A DNA stretch of 36,124 nucleotides, from positions 1 to 36,124 of the IMG/VR virus record IMGVR_UViG_3300049255_000117, one strand, 5' to 3'. Every line of letters starts with the position of its first letter. The stretch's first letter is position 1. A model generated the notes under the pieces. The model worked only from the letters and a program-made list of their open reading frames with translations. It did not search any database and was not told the origin of the DNA. Shown piece by piece: positions 7,836 through 15,778 of this stretch. Made by a program: the position numbers and the translations under genes. Origin of the DNA: a virus.

Positions 7836-9158
7836 ATGGCATTCACTAGCACATTTGCACGTCGTCCTTCACGCAAGTCGCTGCGTACCAAAAGTGCGCC
7901 CGATAAAAAGGCCCCCTATATATTTGCAAATACGATATTGGACATCATATTGAAGGTGTCCGCTATTTCAATAGTGTTTGGTGGATTGGTTGTGAAACAG
8001 TTTCTGAATCAGATGGGATTTGGATATCTATTCCCGACAGTTATCGGGTCCCAAGGTGCGCTGCTCGCGATCATTTTTAGCCTTGGGGTTGTTGTCTTCG
8101 TCGTTTGCCTTACATGGTTCTTCACACCGTGGTTGGTATTAAAAGCGAAGGAATATGGATTGAAGGAGGGCGTGTCGCCCACGCTTTTTAGCCATCGAGC
8201 CCTGATTGGCCTCCTCACTGGGACGCCAGCGGTGATGTTGGCACTTCTTTGCTATGTACCGGCAGGTTCGGCGACCTTTTCCGTGTTGGCCGTTCCTGTG
8301 ATGATGGCGATTTTTTGGATTATAAGTGATACGAAAACGAGGGAGACAGTAACTTCGCTATTTCACCTCGATACCGCAACGCGACTCGCGTTTGCTTCTA
8401 CAGGCTCAACACAAAGCCCGTCAACACCAAGTGCTGAACTTATCAGTCGCCATCTACGCACGTGGCTGAAGCTAATGCTCTTTAAGATCAAGGGTTGGAC
8501 GGCAGACGATAAAAAAGTTGTTCGTTTGGTTTTAGTATTGATTTTTTTGGAATCGGTCGCAAACATATTTTCAATGCTGCCGTGGGTATTCTTGATCAAT
8601 GTCATTCATCGGCAACTTGAGGTTAGTGCAGATCCAAACTACATTGAATCCATCGGGATGTTACTGCTTTCCCTATGGATATTGCTTTTTGGCTTGGTAA
8701 GCGGCGGCATCACGGCATCGGTTAATATGCAAATGAAAGAGAGTGGTGAAAGAGGCTTGCAGGCACTGGTAGGTGCTATTGCAGGTTTAGCTTTTGTCGT
8801 GACTCTGTTAGCACCAACTTCCATTATTGAGGCGGCGATGTATGCAGCATCGATTCGGGAAAATCCGAATCAGGCACATTGGTATGCTATCGACGATGCT
8901 GCCTATGAAAAGCTGATGCCCGGAACTAATAAAATTCCTTTTCGAAGGATAGGTGATTCACACTCTCGGTACATATGTGCGTATAGTCCATTTTTATATG
9001 CCGACAAAAAAATTCTATGCGCACCGAGTGTTAAACACGCTAACGCAAATCAATGTGTCGTCATGACTGAAGCGGAGGCGCGGATAGTAGCACCTCCAAC
9101 AAGCACGGTAGAGTCGGCAGATGAGAAATATTGCCAAGCCCATCCGGTTTTAAAATAA
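7836..9158 (+). CDS. Multi-pass membrane protein, probable cargo (moron)
   Basis: Function unknown. The 440-residue protein has a basic N-terminus, then hydrophobic segments near 28-55, 68-98, 121-158, 228-257, 268-298 and 308-330, followed by a soluble C-terminal domain of about 100 residues with four cysteines (about 378, 394, 404 and 434). This suggests six or so membrane helices with an exposed tail. AGGGAA precedes the ATG. The gene is visibly AT-richer than the flanking structural genes and uses different codons, which suggests separate acquisition. It is not a recognisable virion gene. Superinfection exclusion, host membrane modification or abortive infection are candidate roles by position only. 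Confidence 0.75.
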   Translation: MAFTSTFARRPSRKSLRTKSAPDKKAPYIFANTILDIILKVSAISIVFGGLVVKQFLNQMGFGYLFPTVIGSQGALLAIIFSLGVVVFVVCLTWFFTPWLVLKAKEYGLKEGVSPTLFSHRALIGLLTGTPAVMLALLCYVPAGSATFSVLAVPVMMAIFWIISDTKTRETVTSLFHLDTATRLAFASTGSTQSPSTPSAELISRHLRTWLKLMLFKIKGWTADDKKVVRLVLVLIFLESVANIFSMLPWVFLINVIHRQLEVSADPNYIESIGMLLLSLWILLFGLVSGGITASVNMQMKESGERGLQALVGAIAGLAFVVTLLAPTSIIEAAMYAASIRENPNQAHWYAIDDAAYEKLMPGTNKIPFRRIGDSHSRYICAYSPFLYADKKILCAPSVKHANANQCVVMTEAEARIVAPPTSTVESADEKYCQAHPVLK

Positions 9159-9222
9159 TTTGAGCGGCTATTCTTGGTTTGGGAAATCACGTGCGAGTTT
9201 TCCATGTATTACACACAAACTA

Positions 9223-10062
9223 TTACCGACAGAGTATGAATGCTTCCTTGATAGCTGATTCGGCAAGTGGGTGTAACTCGTCGACCACTTTCTTTGCCAA
9301 ATATAATCCCGGTTTCGCCGGAATCAACCATCCTTGGGAACCTTCCATCATCACCCGGAAGGTCATGTAGGTAGATCCGCCCGTTGACTCCTTCATCCTG
9401 ACCAGCCCTGCATACTTGCGCCGATCCGCTTTCGATTGATCGCGCAGCATCGCTGGTTTGATCCGTTCACCCCATTGGTAGTGGCTTTGATTGACCAGAT
9501 AAGCGGACTGGCTATTGTGACTCGACAGAAATGGCGTTTGCTTCTTTGCTGCGCTCATTCCTGTTTTCGCTGACAGGATCGTAAGTTGACCAGCCGGTCG
9601 CTGGCTCGCTCCAGTAACCGCGCTGTGCTTGAGATTTAACGCCATTTGTCCGATTGCTTCGGGCATGGATGGTGCGTGCGCATCAGAACCGGTCACATTG
9701 TGCCGCATGGGGATGATCAAAAATCTACGGCCATCCAGCGTTCGCCTGACTTTCGGGCTGGTATCGAGCATGCGTTTTAAATCGCGTGCCGGTCTGCCGG
9801 TTTCGATTTCCTCCGCGTATCGATAATCGCTACTTACTACTGCGGAGAATGGCCCTGTCATCTGCATTGTGATCGATGCGATGTACGGATTTTTCTCACC
9901 AGACCATAGTCGTGCATCGTAGACGGCACGCTGCCAGTTCGCCTTGGCCTGATTGGCGATTGCTTGCACTGCTTGCGTGACTCTGGGCAGTACGGTGCTG
10001 TTGACGATTTTCGTAACCTCGTCGGCAGATGGCAGATCAAGCGTGAACGTGTATTGCGTCAT
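9223..10062 (-). CDS. Tail-completion (HK97 gp10-like) protein, inverted
   Basis: This 279-residue protein resembles phage tail-completion/neck proteins of the HK97 gp10 type: an N-terminal helix with AIANQAKANWQRAV, the strand-turn YRYAEEIETGRPARDLK (about 84-100), and a C-terminal helix PGLYLAKKVVDELHP before AIKEAF. GGGAGGA five bases before ATG 10062 decides the start; the longer reading from 10092 has no support. It lies on the opposite strand from every neighbouring structural gene, between the membrane-protein cargo and the tail-terminator gene. A divergent copy of the late promoter element (10073-10096) lies directly upstream, so it should be expressed late despite its orientation. 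Confidence 0.7.
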   Translation of the reverse strand: MTQYTFTLDLPSADEVTKIVNSTVLPRVTQAVQAIANQAKANWQRAVYDARLWSGEKNPYIASITMQMTGPFSAVVSSDYRYAEEIETGRPARDLKRMLDTSPKVRRTLDGRRFLIIPMRHNVTGSDAHAPSMPEAIGQMALNLKHSAVTGASQRPAGQLTILSAKTGMSAAKKQTPFLSSHNSQSAYLVNQSHYQWGERIKPAMLRDQSKADRRKYAGLVRMKESTGGSTYMTFRVMMEGSQGWLIPAKPGLYLAKKVVDELHPLAESAIKEAFILCR

Positions 10063-10072
10063 AGATTCCTCC

Positions 10073-10096
10073 CGCGTCGATCCTCGCATCACGTCT
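10073..10096 (-). promoter_or_regulatory. Putative late promoter P9, divergent minus-strand copy
   Basis: On the minus strand the octamer reads GACGTGAT (one and two changes from the other copies), with A at +4 nt, T at +8 nt, and C/G at 14/15 nt. The predicted start is 10073, giving an 11-nt leader, GGGAGGAATCT, that ends at ATG 10062 and carries the Shine-Dalgarno sequence. It abuts plus-strand P3 back to back. Confidence 0.55.
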
Positions 10097-10119
10097 GTCG
10101 TGACGCCAGTATCGGCGCA
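10096..10119 (+). promoter_or_regulatory. Putative late promoter P3 (TGTCGTGAC type), leaderless
   Basis: TGTCGTGAC, then invariant A and T at +4 and +8 nt and C/A at 14/15 nt; the predicted start A10119 is the first base of the tail-terminator gene's ATG. No Shine-Dalgarno sequence. It restarts rightward transcription after the inverted gene and cargo island 1. Confidence 0.72.
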
Positions 10120-10955
10120 TGATCGTCAATATCACCCCCATCGCCGTTGGCAATGCCTTGCGCGTGTTTCTGGAGCCACCAGCAACGGCTGTGAGCTGGG
10201 TTCTGCTCAGAAATTCGACTGGTACCTTTTCAGGGCCGACCGATCCGTCTTCCGTGGTGGTATTCCACGGCAACAGTGAGACGGTCGCGCTCGATGCCGA
10301 TCATCTGCTTAATGGCGTGACCGTCCACTACGGCGTCTTCTACTTCGACGGATCTGAGTGGACGACGGGTAACGCCGCCTCCGGCACGCCGCAGACGACT
10401 TATGCCGATCAGAGCATCGATGTCCTGACCATCGTGCGTGAGCGGCTGGATTGGGGCTTGCAGGCCGAAATATCGGCGGGAGCCCTGTCACCGGCGATGG
10501 GTGTGATTGCGGTCTTGAATGCACCGCCTGTGTTCGAACAAACGAGCTGGCCGGTGGTGACTGTCCACGTTGCATCAGATGCCAGCGGCGCGCGCGCTGT
10601 CGGCGAGATGCCATTTCCCGATGTTGTAGATGCTGAATCTGGCAACTGGATCGAGTCGCAAGGCTGGCTCGCTCGCGTGCAACTCACGATAGTGGGCTGG
10701 AGCAAGAACGCCGACGAACGAATCGCACTGCGCAAAGCCTTGCGCAAGATCGTACTCGGCAACCTGGAAGTGTTCGATTCCTTCGGCCTCATCAACATCG
10801 ATTTCTCACAACAGGATATCGATGAACTGTCGTCCTATCCGGCGCCGGTCTACCAGTCCTACTGCACGTTTTCCTGCCAGGCGCCAGCCGGTGTTGCCGA
10901 TAGGGTCGCTCCGACCATGTTGGCGCCGCAAACCACCATCACTCCCGTCTTTTAA
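10119..10955 (+). CDS. Probable tail terminator / tail-completion protein
   Basis: This 278-residue protein is the first of the rightward tail genes. The N-terminal 90 residues are beta-rich and resemble an Ig-like accessory domain (VSWVLLRNSTGTFSG, VVFHGNSETVALD). The C-terminal part, from about 100, has the helix VLTIVRERLDWGLQ, strands around PVVTVHVASD, and a helix ERIALRKALRKIVLGNLEVF, as in gpU-type tail terminators that cap the tube and join it to the head. No Shine-Dalgarno sequence is visible; the ATG coincides with the predicted P3 start. Assignment is by gene order and fold-like pattern rather than a diagnostic motif. Confidence 0.55.
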   Translation: MIVNITPIAVGNALRVFLEPPATAVSWVLLRNSTGTFSGPTDPSSVVVFHGNSETVALDADHLLNGVTVHYGVFYFDGSEWTTGNAASGTPQTTYADQSIDVLTIVRERLDWGLQAEISAGALSPAMGVIAVLNAPPVFEQTSWPVVTVHVASDASGARAVGEMPFPDVVDAESGNWIESQGWLARVQLTIVGWSKNADERIALRKALRKIVLGNLEVFDSFGLINIDFSQQDIDELSSYPAPVYQSYCTFSCQAPAGVADRVAPTMLAPQTTITPVF

Positions 10956-10965
10956 AGGATCTATC

Positions 10966-11238
10966 TTGTCTGACACACAGGACCAAGGCGGCATTGCTGC
11001 GCCATCAGAAGTTACGGCGATTGCAGCCAAGTCGCCCCCAAAGCAAACCGTTTCCAATCCAGAACCCGCGATCACCCTGACGCAGTTCGGCATCGAATTT
11101 TCCAAGAAAGAGAAGCGTGTCGAACTGCTGAACGCTTTCATTTTCACCCAGCGTCAGGCCGGGTTTCATAAGGACGTGAAGTCCGCCTATATCGGGCGTT
11201 TCGAGGCGTTCGTGCATCAACCGGCTGATAAGGGGTAA
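10966..11238 (+). CDS. Small conserved-looking tail-region protein
   Basis: Start placed at TTG 10966 because AAAGGA lies seven bases upstream, and the longer reading from 10822 overlaps the preceding gene and is not protein-like. The 90-residue product has a polar, disordered N-terminus (about 1-38) and then a compact helical region with FGIEFSKKEKRVELLNAFIF. It is packed between the tail terminator and sheath genes, with two bases to the sheath gene. I do not recognise the family. A tail assembly or neck accessory role is suggested only by position. Confidence 0.6.
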   Translation: MSDTQDQGGIAAPSEVTAIAAKSPPKQTVSNPEPAITLTQFGIEFSKKEKRVELLNAFIFTQRQAGFHKDVKSAYIGRFEAFVHQPADKG

Positions 11239-11240
11239 GC

Positions 11241-12971
11241 ATGGCAGCCGGATATTTCTTTAACGGTCGCCTGTGGATCACACCGGCGACGATGTCTGCG
11301 ATCAACGACGATGCAATGGTGCCGCAGAGCCTGTCGGTCGGGAACGTTGCCGCCTTTATCGGATGGTCGGTAGGCGGGGAACCGAATACGCCACTGGTGT
11401 TTGGCAACCCAGCGCAGGCGCAATCCACCCTGATCGGTGGCGAGCTGCTGCAAGCGGTGTTGCGCGCCTTTAGTCCAAGCGACGAGACTGGTGGCCCGGC
11501 TACGGTCGTAGCTATCCGCGTCAATCCGGCGGTGCCATCTACATTGACCCTCAACGATAGCGCGGGCAATCCATGCATCGCGCTGAATTCTGCCGACTAC
11601 GGACAACACACGAACCAGATCAGCGTTTCGATTTCCGCTGGCTCGGTGCAAGGGATACATGCCACAGTGCAATTGGGGAGCGCGAACTATTCGCAGGACA
11701 ACCTGTATGCGGTGCCACTGTCGATCCAGTACACCGGATTGAATGCCAGTGCAACAGCGTCGATCACCGGCACCGCCTTGACCCTATCGTCTCCGGCCGG
11801 AACGGTCGTTTCAACGATCAGTCTGTCCACCTTCCCGACAGTCGGGCAACTCGCGCAAGCGATCAACGCCATCCCGAATTTCACGGCAGTGGTGACAGGC
11901 GGATTTATCAACGCTCCAACGTTGAACGGATTGGATACCGCTACCGCGCAGGACGTCAAAACGGCACCTTACAACGTGACGGCCAATCTGCAAGCAGTCA
12001 TCAACTGGTTCAACAGCCCGGCGCAAGGATTGGTTGTCGCAACCCGCGCACCAAATGCCGCGTTACCGCCGGCACCCGTCGCGTTCACCTATCTGACTGG
12101 TGGTTCAGATGGTATTACGACCAATGCTAATTGGTCGGCAGCATTTACGACCCTGCAAAGCGTTGCCGTGAACTGGATCACGCCGGTGACTTCCAATCCG
12201 GCGATTGTCGCGATGACCGATGCGCATGTGCAGTACATGTCTACGGTAGGACGCAAGGAACGCCGCGCTATCTGTGGCACAGCCTTGGGAACCACTGACG
12301 CACAGGCTCTCGCTGCGGCCCTGGCAATTAACAGTGATCGCACCTCGTTGGTTCATCTGGGTTTCTACGGTTACGACCTGTCTGGAAAACTCTCAGGTCT
12401 GCAACTGTATTCGCCGTATCTGACGGCGGCGGCGATTGCCGGTGCCTTTTCCGGACTGTCGCCAGGTACGCCGATGACGAACAAGTCATTGAGCTTCTCC
12501 GGTGTTGAGCGATCACTGCTGAATCCGACCGAGACCGATCCGTTGATTCAGGGCGGTGTGTTGTGCATCGAATCCACCAGCAACGGCTACAAGGTGGTGC
12601 AATCGATTTCCACCTGGTTGGACGACAACCGTTACGACAAGGTCGAGCAATCCGTCGGTTGGGCGCTGGACTTCGTCGCACAGAACGTGCGTAACGCTCT
12701 TGATGTATTGCGGGGCGCGAAAAATACGCCGATCACGATGGGGCGTGCGATCAGCATCACGGAGTCGCAACTGCGTCTGCTCGCAACTCCCGAACCGCAA
12801 GGGCCGGGCGTGTTGACTGGCGATGCAGACAATCCGGCTTATACCGGCATTACCGCGACATCAATCGGCAACGTGCTGGCGGTGTCTTTCCAATGTTCAC
12901 CGGTACTTGGCGTCGATTTCATTCCAATCACGATTTTTGCAGTGCCGTTTACCGGCTCGGCCAGTGCATAA
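11241..12971 (+). CDS. Tail sheath protein
   Basis: This 576-residue protein forms the contractile sheath. Support: large size directly before the tube gene; the central repeat-domain signature GTVVSTISLSTFPTVGQLAQAINAIPNF (read as GTVVSTISLS and TVGQLAQAINA), typical of sheath insertion domains; and the conserved C-terminal core with WALDFVAQNVRNALDVL, SITESQLRLLATP and a final beta-hairpin (IPITIFAVPF), the part that in sheaths interlocks with neighbours. GGGG eight bases before ATG 11241 is the ribosome-binding site. Its presence fixes the particle as a myovirus or a related contractile device. Confidence 0.88.
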   Translation: MAAGYFFNGRLWITPATMSAINDDAMVPQSLSVGNVAAFIGWSVGGEPNTPLVFGNPAQAQSTLIGGELLQAVLRAFSPSDETGGPATVVAIRVNPAVPSTLTLNDSAGNPCIALNSADYGQHTNQISVSISAGSVQGIHATVQLGSANYSQDNLYAVPLSIQYTGLNASATASITGTALTLSSPAGTVVSTISLSTFPTVGQLAQAINAIPNFTAVVTGGFINAPTLNGLDTATAQDVKTAPYNVTANLQAVINWFNSPAQGLVVATRAPNAALPPAPVAFTYLTGGSDGITTNANWSAAFTTLQSVAVNWITPVTSNPAIVAMTDAHVQYMSTVGRKERRAICGTALGTTDAQALAAALAINSDRTSLVHLGFYGYDLSGKLSGLQLYSPYLTAAAIAGAFSGLSPGTPMTNKSLSFSGVERSLLNPTETDPLIQGGVLCIESTSNGYKVVQSISTWLDDNRYDKVEQSVGWALDFVAQNVRNALDVLRGAKNTPITMGRAISITESQLRLLATPEPQGPGVLTGDADNPAYTGITATSIGNVLAVSFQCSPVLGVDFIPITIFAVPFTGSASA

Positions 12972-12984
12972 GGGAGGCCGCTAA

Positions 12985-13419
12985 ATGGCAATTCAACAAA
13001 GCGTCAATCTCAAAACGCGCACCGGCAACCTGATCGTTGCCACCTTCGGCGGTGTCCAGATTGGATTGCTCCAGTCGGTACGATTGAACGATGACTACGC
13101 ACCGGAACCAGCTTCCGGCATAGGGGATATTCATGTGCAGGAGTACGTGCCAACGATGGCACGCCACTCGCTCTCCGTGCAGGTGATGGCGTTGAACACA
13201 GGCGCCATGATTGCGAGCGGTGCTGCTGCCGAAAACGGAGACGCAATGCTGCGAGGGTTGGTATTCGATATCGAGGTGTACTCGAAAACAGATGGTACGT
13301 TACTGCGTAAATATGTCGGCTGTTCCTATGCGTCGGGCGATATCGAAATCTCCAAGCATGCGATTGTGATGCAATCCGGGCAGTTCTATGCGCTGGATGT
13401 GCAAGGGACAGCTTTGTAA
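12985..13419 (+). CDS. Tail tube protein
   Basis: This 144-residue beta-rich protein directly follows the sheath, the standard sheath-tube order. It is of normal size for a tube subunit. It shows alternating hydrophobic strands (NLIVATFGGVQIGLLQSVRL, HSLSVQVMALNTGAMI, LVFDIEVYSK) expected for the hexameric tube barrel. GGGAGG precedes the ATG by nine bases. It is the last gene before cargo island 2; a hairpin lies just after its stop. Confidence 0.8.
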   Translation: MAIQQSVNLKTRTGNLIVATFGGVQIGLLQSVRLNDDYAPEPASGIGDIHVQEYVPTMARHSLSVQVMALNTGAMIASGAAAENGDAMLRGLVFDIEVYSKTDGTLLRKYVGCSYASGDIEISKHAIVMQSGQFYALDVQGTAL

Positions 13420-13424
13420 CGCGG

Positions 13425-13462
13425 CACCGATCAAGCGTTGAATTTTTTTGCGTTGATCGGTG
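13425..13462. terminator. Hairpin between converging genes
   Basis: CACCGATCAA (13425-13434) and TTGATCGGTG (13453-13462) form a perfect 10-bp stem around an 18-nt loop that holds a run of seven T. It lies between the tail tube stop (13419) and the minus-strand GIY-YIG stop (13474). The T-run is in the loop, not after the stem, so it is not a textbook intrinsic terminator. Confidence 0.5.
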
Positions 13463-13473
13463 TTCGCGAAGAA

Positions 13474-13977
13474 CTACGATTGTTTCTTGGCCTTCGCGGC
13501 CGGATTTTTCGTCAGGGCTCGCTTGACCAACATAAGTCTTGGCGCAATAGCTTCCGATGTGCGGTTCCCTATGAAGTTGATTTCATCGGTAGGCAGCTTT
13601 GTTCCCTTTTGATTGAAAAGGACGTGTCCTTCCGATTGAATGTGCAATATCAGCGCCTTCTCAATAATTTGGATTTGCTGCTTGGCCTTTGCTTTAGCTC
13701 GCGCCTTTACAGTGCAGTAAATGATGAATTTCTTGCCGGCTGCAGCTTCGTCTATTGTGCGCATCAAAGGAAGCGATTTGAGGTGATTGTTTATTCGAAG
13801 TCGAATGGAAAGTGCTTCACCGACATAGATTGGCGTTATCTTTTTCCCAAATTTACGACAAAATATATAAACACCAGGCTCTGTTGGAAGTTGTTCAGAG
13901 TTAACGTGATAGGAAAGTTTGCCACGTTTGTCTTTGAGGAGGGGAACAGGATCTGACCAGGTCGCATCGATTTTCAT
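13474..13977 (-). CDS. GIY-YIG family nuclease
   Basis: This 167-residue protein carries the GIY-YIG nuclease signature: GVYIF at 35-39, YVGEA at 51-55, the following RLR around residue 59-61, Glu106 in the IIEKALI helix, and Asn122 in LFNQKG. The catalytic set appears complete. The C-terminus is basic (KRALTKNPAAKAKKQ), suitable for nucleic acid contact. GGGAG lies ten bases before the ATG. It sits downstream of the PD-(D/E)XK gene on the same strand, 67 nt away, so the two are probably one transcription unit. The target is unknown: free-standing homing-type nuclease, phage competition weapon or defence effector are all possible. Confidence 0.85.
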   Translation of the reverse strand: MKIDATWSDPVPLLKDKRGKLSYHVNSEQLPTEPGVYIFCRKFGKKITPIYVGEALSIRLRINNHLKSLPLMRTIDEAAAGKKFIIYCTVKARAKAKAKQQIQIIEKALILHIQSEGHVLFNQKGTKLPTDEINFIGNRTSEAIAPRLMLVKRALTKNPAAKAKKQS

Positions 13978-14044
13978 ATTTTCAAAACTCCCACAATGTG
14001 TGCAGACGGAAAAGGTTGATCAATCGCAGTCGTGTCTTCTTGAC

Positions 14045-15250
14045 TTAGTTAAAGGCGATGTTTTGAATCCATACAGAAAATTCTGCAATCCCGAGAATTG
14101 CGCCATCCTTTGTGTTTTGCTTCGGATGGCAATCTAACGCGAGCAATTGTGAATTGTTTTCAGGCCACGAGCTGGCATTTTGCTGACATATTGAATCCGG
14201 CCATCTCGCCGAGTCCTTCAAGGAAAATTGCGTGCCTATCTCTTCGATGTCCCGATCCGTGTATCCGAGATCGATAAACGCGCGAATACCAAAGCTAATT
14301 TGTCTGTTTTTGGTGCTATCGTCTTCGGGCAGATATGTCAGCACAACATGCGAATTGCCTTTCCAGTGATTGGGGAAAAACCGCAATGCTTTCTGCCCTT
14401 TCCAGTCTGTCGTGTTGGTTCGGATTGTGGTATCGATACCCGTTGATAGGAACTTATTGGCGATAGCTATCCGTGTTTCCGTCTGTAGTTGCGTCGAGAA
14501 TGACTGGAGTAATTCATTTGCCTTAAATAAATTTCGATAGTTCGCCAATACAAAATTTTCGGATTCGTTACTCATGATCGCATTTTCTATAGGAGACGAT
14601 AATTCGCTGAGATGTGACAGAAATTCCTGATAAAACACCTGCCACTTGCTGATCTGACTTGTCGCGATTTCTCTTCCATACATGGAGAGCGCCTGCGCAA
14701 CGAGTTCTCCATAACTGACGACTGGCCAGCCGGCAGGTACGTCATCCGAGCGTGAAGTTGGTCGAAGAACGCATTTCAGGATACGTCCTTCCTCGGCGCG
14801 GCTCGCGAGCAAGGCGTCATAGGTTCCGAACGGATTGTCATGCGCGCTTGCCCATACTTTGTTTTCGATGCCGAGCACAAAATTCCCATCACCAAGAACG
14901 ATATCTAACCTTTTGTATCCCTGATCTTCACGATCTCGAAACGATACCTCCCTTTCCGCTTTGACGGCGGTCCAGTCGATTGCAATGTCGGCCGAGGAGG
15001 CTTTTCTGGCGGCAAGACAGGCAATTAGCGCTTTTGCGAGCCAGGGTGGTACATTTTTTTGCCCACCCATAAATAGAAGCATCAGATCGGACGTGGGGTT
15101 TTCAAGATATCCGCTCCCGCCGACATCAAAAAAATTTGGCTCTTTGGCGGAAATCGGTGGCAGGGACTTTATATCGGCTAACACGGTAGCCAGAGCAGTC
15201 AATTCGAAGCTATTCATACTGGTTATTTCCGCATTTGAATCAATCACCAT
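14045..15250 (-). CDS. PD-(D/E)XK superfamily nuclease (PDDEXK_4-like)
   Basis: This 401-residue protein has the nuclease core seen in PDDEXK_4-type proteins: YLENPTSDLMLLFM (48-61), an acidic-basic lead-in, RLDIVLG with Asp116, and GIENK with Glu129 and Lys131, giving D-(X)12-EXK. The C-terminal 200 residues are helical and include a Trp-rich region, with no further motif recognised. Starts at 15250 and at the internal Met12 (15217) are both possible; neither has a strong ribosome-binding site. The gene is AT-richer than the structural genes and lies antisense to them. It precedes the GIY-YIG gene, forming a two-nuclease cassette. The role is unknown; defence or inter-phage competition is inferred from domain type and location. 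Confidence 0.8.
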   Translation of the reverse strand: MVIDSNAEITSMNSFELTALATVLADIKSLPPISAKEPNFFDVGGSGYLENPTSDLMLLFMGGQKNVPPWLAKALIACLAARKASSADIAIDWTAVKAEREVSFRDREDQGYKRLDIVLGDGNFVLGIENKVWASAHDNPFGTYDALLASRAEEGRILKCVLRPTSRSDDVPAGWPVVSYGELVAQALSMYGREIATSQISKWQVFYQEFLSHLSELSSPIENAIMSNESENFVLANYRNLFKANELLQSFSTQLQTETRIAIANKFLSTGIDTTIRTNTTDWKGQKALRFFPNHWKGNSHVVLTYLPEDDSTKNRQISFGIRAFIDLGYTDRDIEEIGTQFSLKDSARWPDSICQQNASSWPENNSQLLALDCHPKQNTKDGAILGIAEFSVWIQNIAFN

Positions 15251-15257
15251 GTTTGGC

Positions 15258-15272
15258 TTTCGGTTTCCGAAA
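15258..15272. promoter_or_regulatory. Short palindrome upstream of nuclease cassette
   Basis: TTTCGG TTT CCGAAA is a perfect 6-bp inverted repeat with a 3-nt spacer, ending 8 nt from the minus-strand ATG at 15250. Its position would suit an operator or leader hairpin controlling the nuclease pair. Confidence 0.35.
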
Positions 15273-15327
15273 AATCACATAGCTAGAAATATTACACGGA
15301 ATTTGTCCGGGCGCTTTTTACTCCTAT

Positions 15328-15351
15328 GTCGTGACGCAATGATGTTTTTAT
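15328..15351 (+). promoter_or_regulatory. Putative late promoter P4 (TGTCGTGAC type)
   Basis: TGTCGTGAC, with A at +4 nt, T at +8 nt, and T/A at 14/15 nt. The predicted start is A15351, here followed by TC rather than TG, giving a 38-nt leader before the chaperone ATG. It restarts rightward transcription immediately after the minus-strand nuclease cassette. Confidence 0.65.
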
Positions 15352-15388
15352 CGCAACTAAATCCGGGCTACCTGCACCGCACGACGAT

Positions 15389-15778
15389 ATGCCTCGCTCC
15401 CCACATGCTACGGATTTCACGGTCGATGTCGACCGCCTTGGCCGTTTCACGTTCGCCCGCCGCACCATCGGCGACCAGTTCAAGATACGCGGTCGCTATA
15501 ACCAGATTACCGATGGGTTTTACGACGCCGACGGCAACATGGCCGACATGTCGGCGCTGGCCTATGTGACGATCCAGACGCTCCTGGTATCCGCCCCATC
15601 GGGTTTCGATCTGGATGCGCTCGATCCGCTCATCGACGACGAGTTCGAGACCAAGATCGTTGCGATCTGGCGTGCGCTCCGTCAAAAGGAGCTCTCTTTT
15701 CGACCGCAACCGAACCAGGGCAGCGAAGCAGCAGGGGCGGCTGCTTGCGAACACGTATCACCTGTGGTTCCGCGATAA
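15389..15778 (+). CDS. Tail assembly chaperone, short (G/E-like) product
   Basis: This 129-residue product lies between the tube and tape-measure genes, where nearly all long-tailed phages encode a chaperone read in two lengths by programmed frameshift. The protein has the usual compact start (FTVDVDRLGRFTFARRTIGDQF) and helices through ETKIVAIWRAL. After about residue 104 the sequence in this frame becomes low-quality, while the overlapping frame becomes clearly protein-like, as expected for a frameshift pair. It would assist folding of the tape measure. The ATG has no clear Shine-Dalgarno sequence. Confidence 0.7.
   Translation: MPRSPHATDFTVDVDRLGRFTFARRTIGDQFKIRGRYNQITDGFYDADGNMADMSALAYVTIQTLLVSAPSGFDLDALDPLIDDEFETKIVAIWRALRQKELSFRPQPNQGSEAAGAAACEHVSPVVPR

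Noticed and set aside
8798-8805. GTCGTGAC octamer inside the membrane-protein gene
   Set aside because: It lacks the invariant A and T at +4 and +8 nt and is not upstream of a gene; probably chance.
9159-9222. Terminator between converging genes
   Set aside because: Only a weak GGAAA/TTTCC pairing is visible, with no T-run in the right place.
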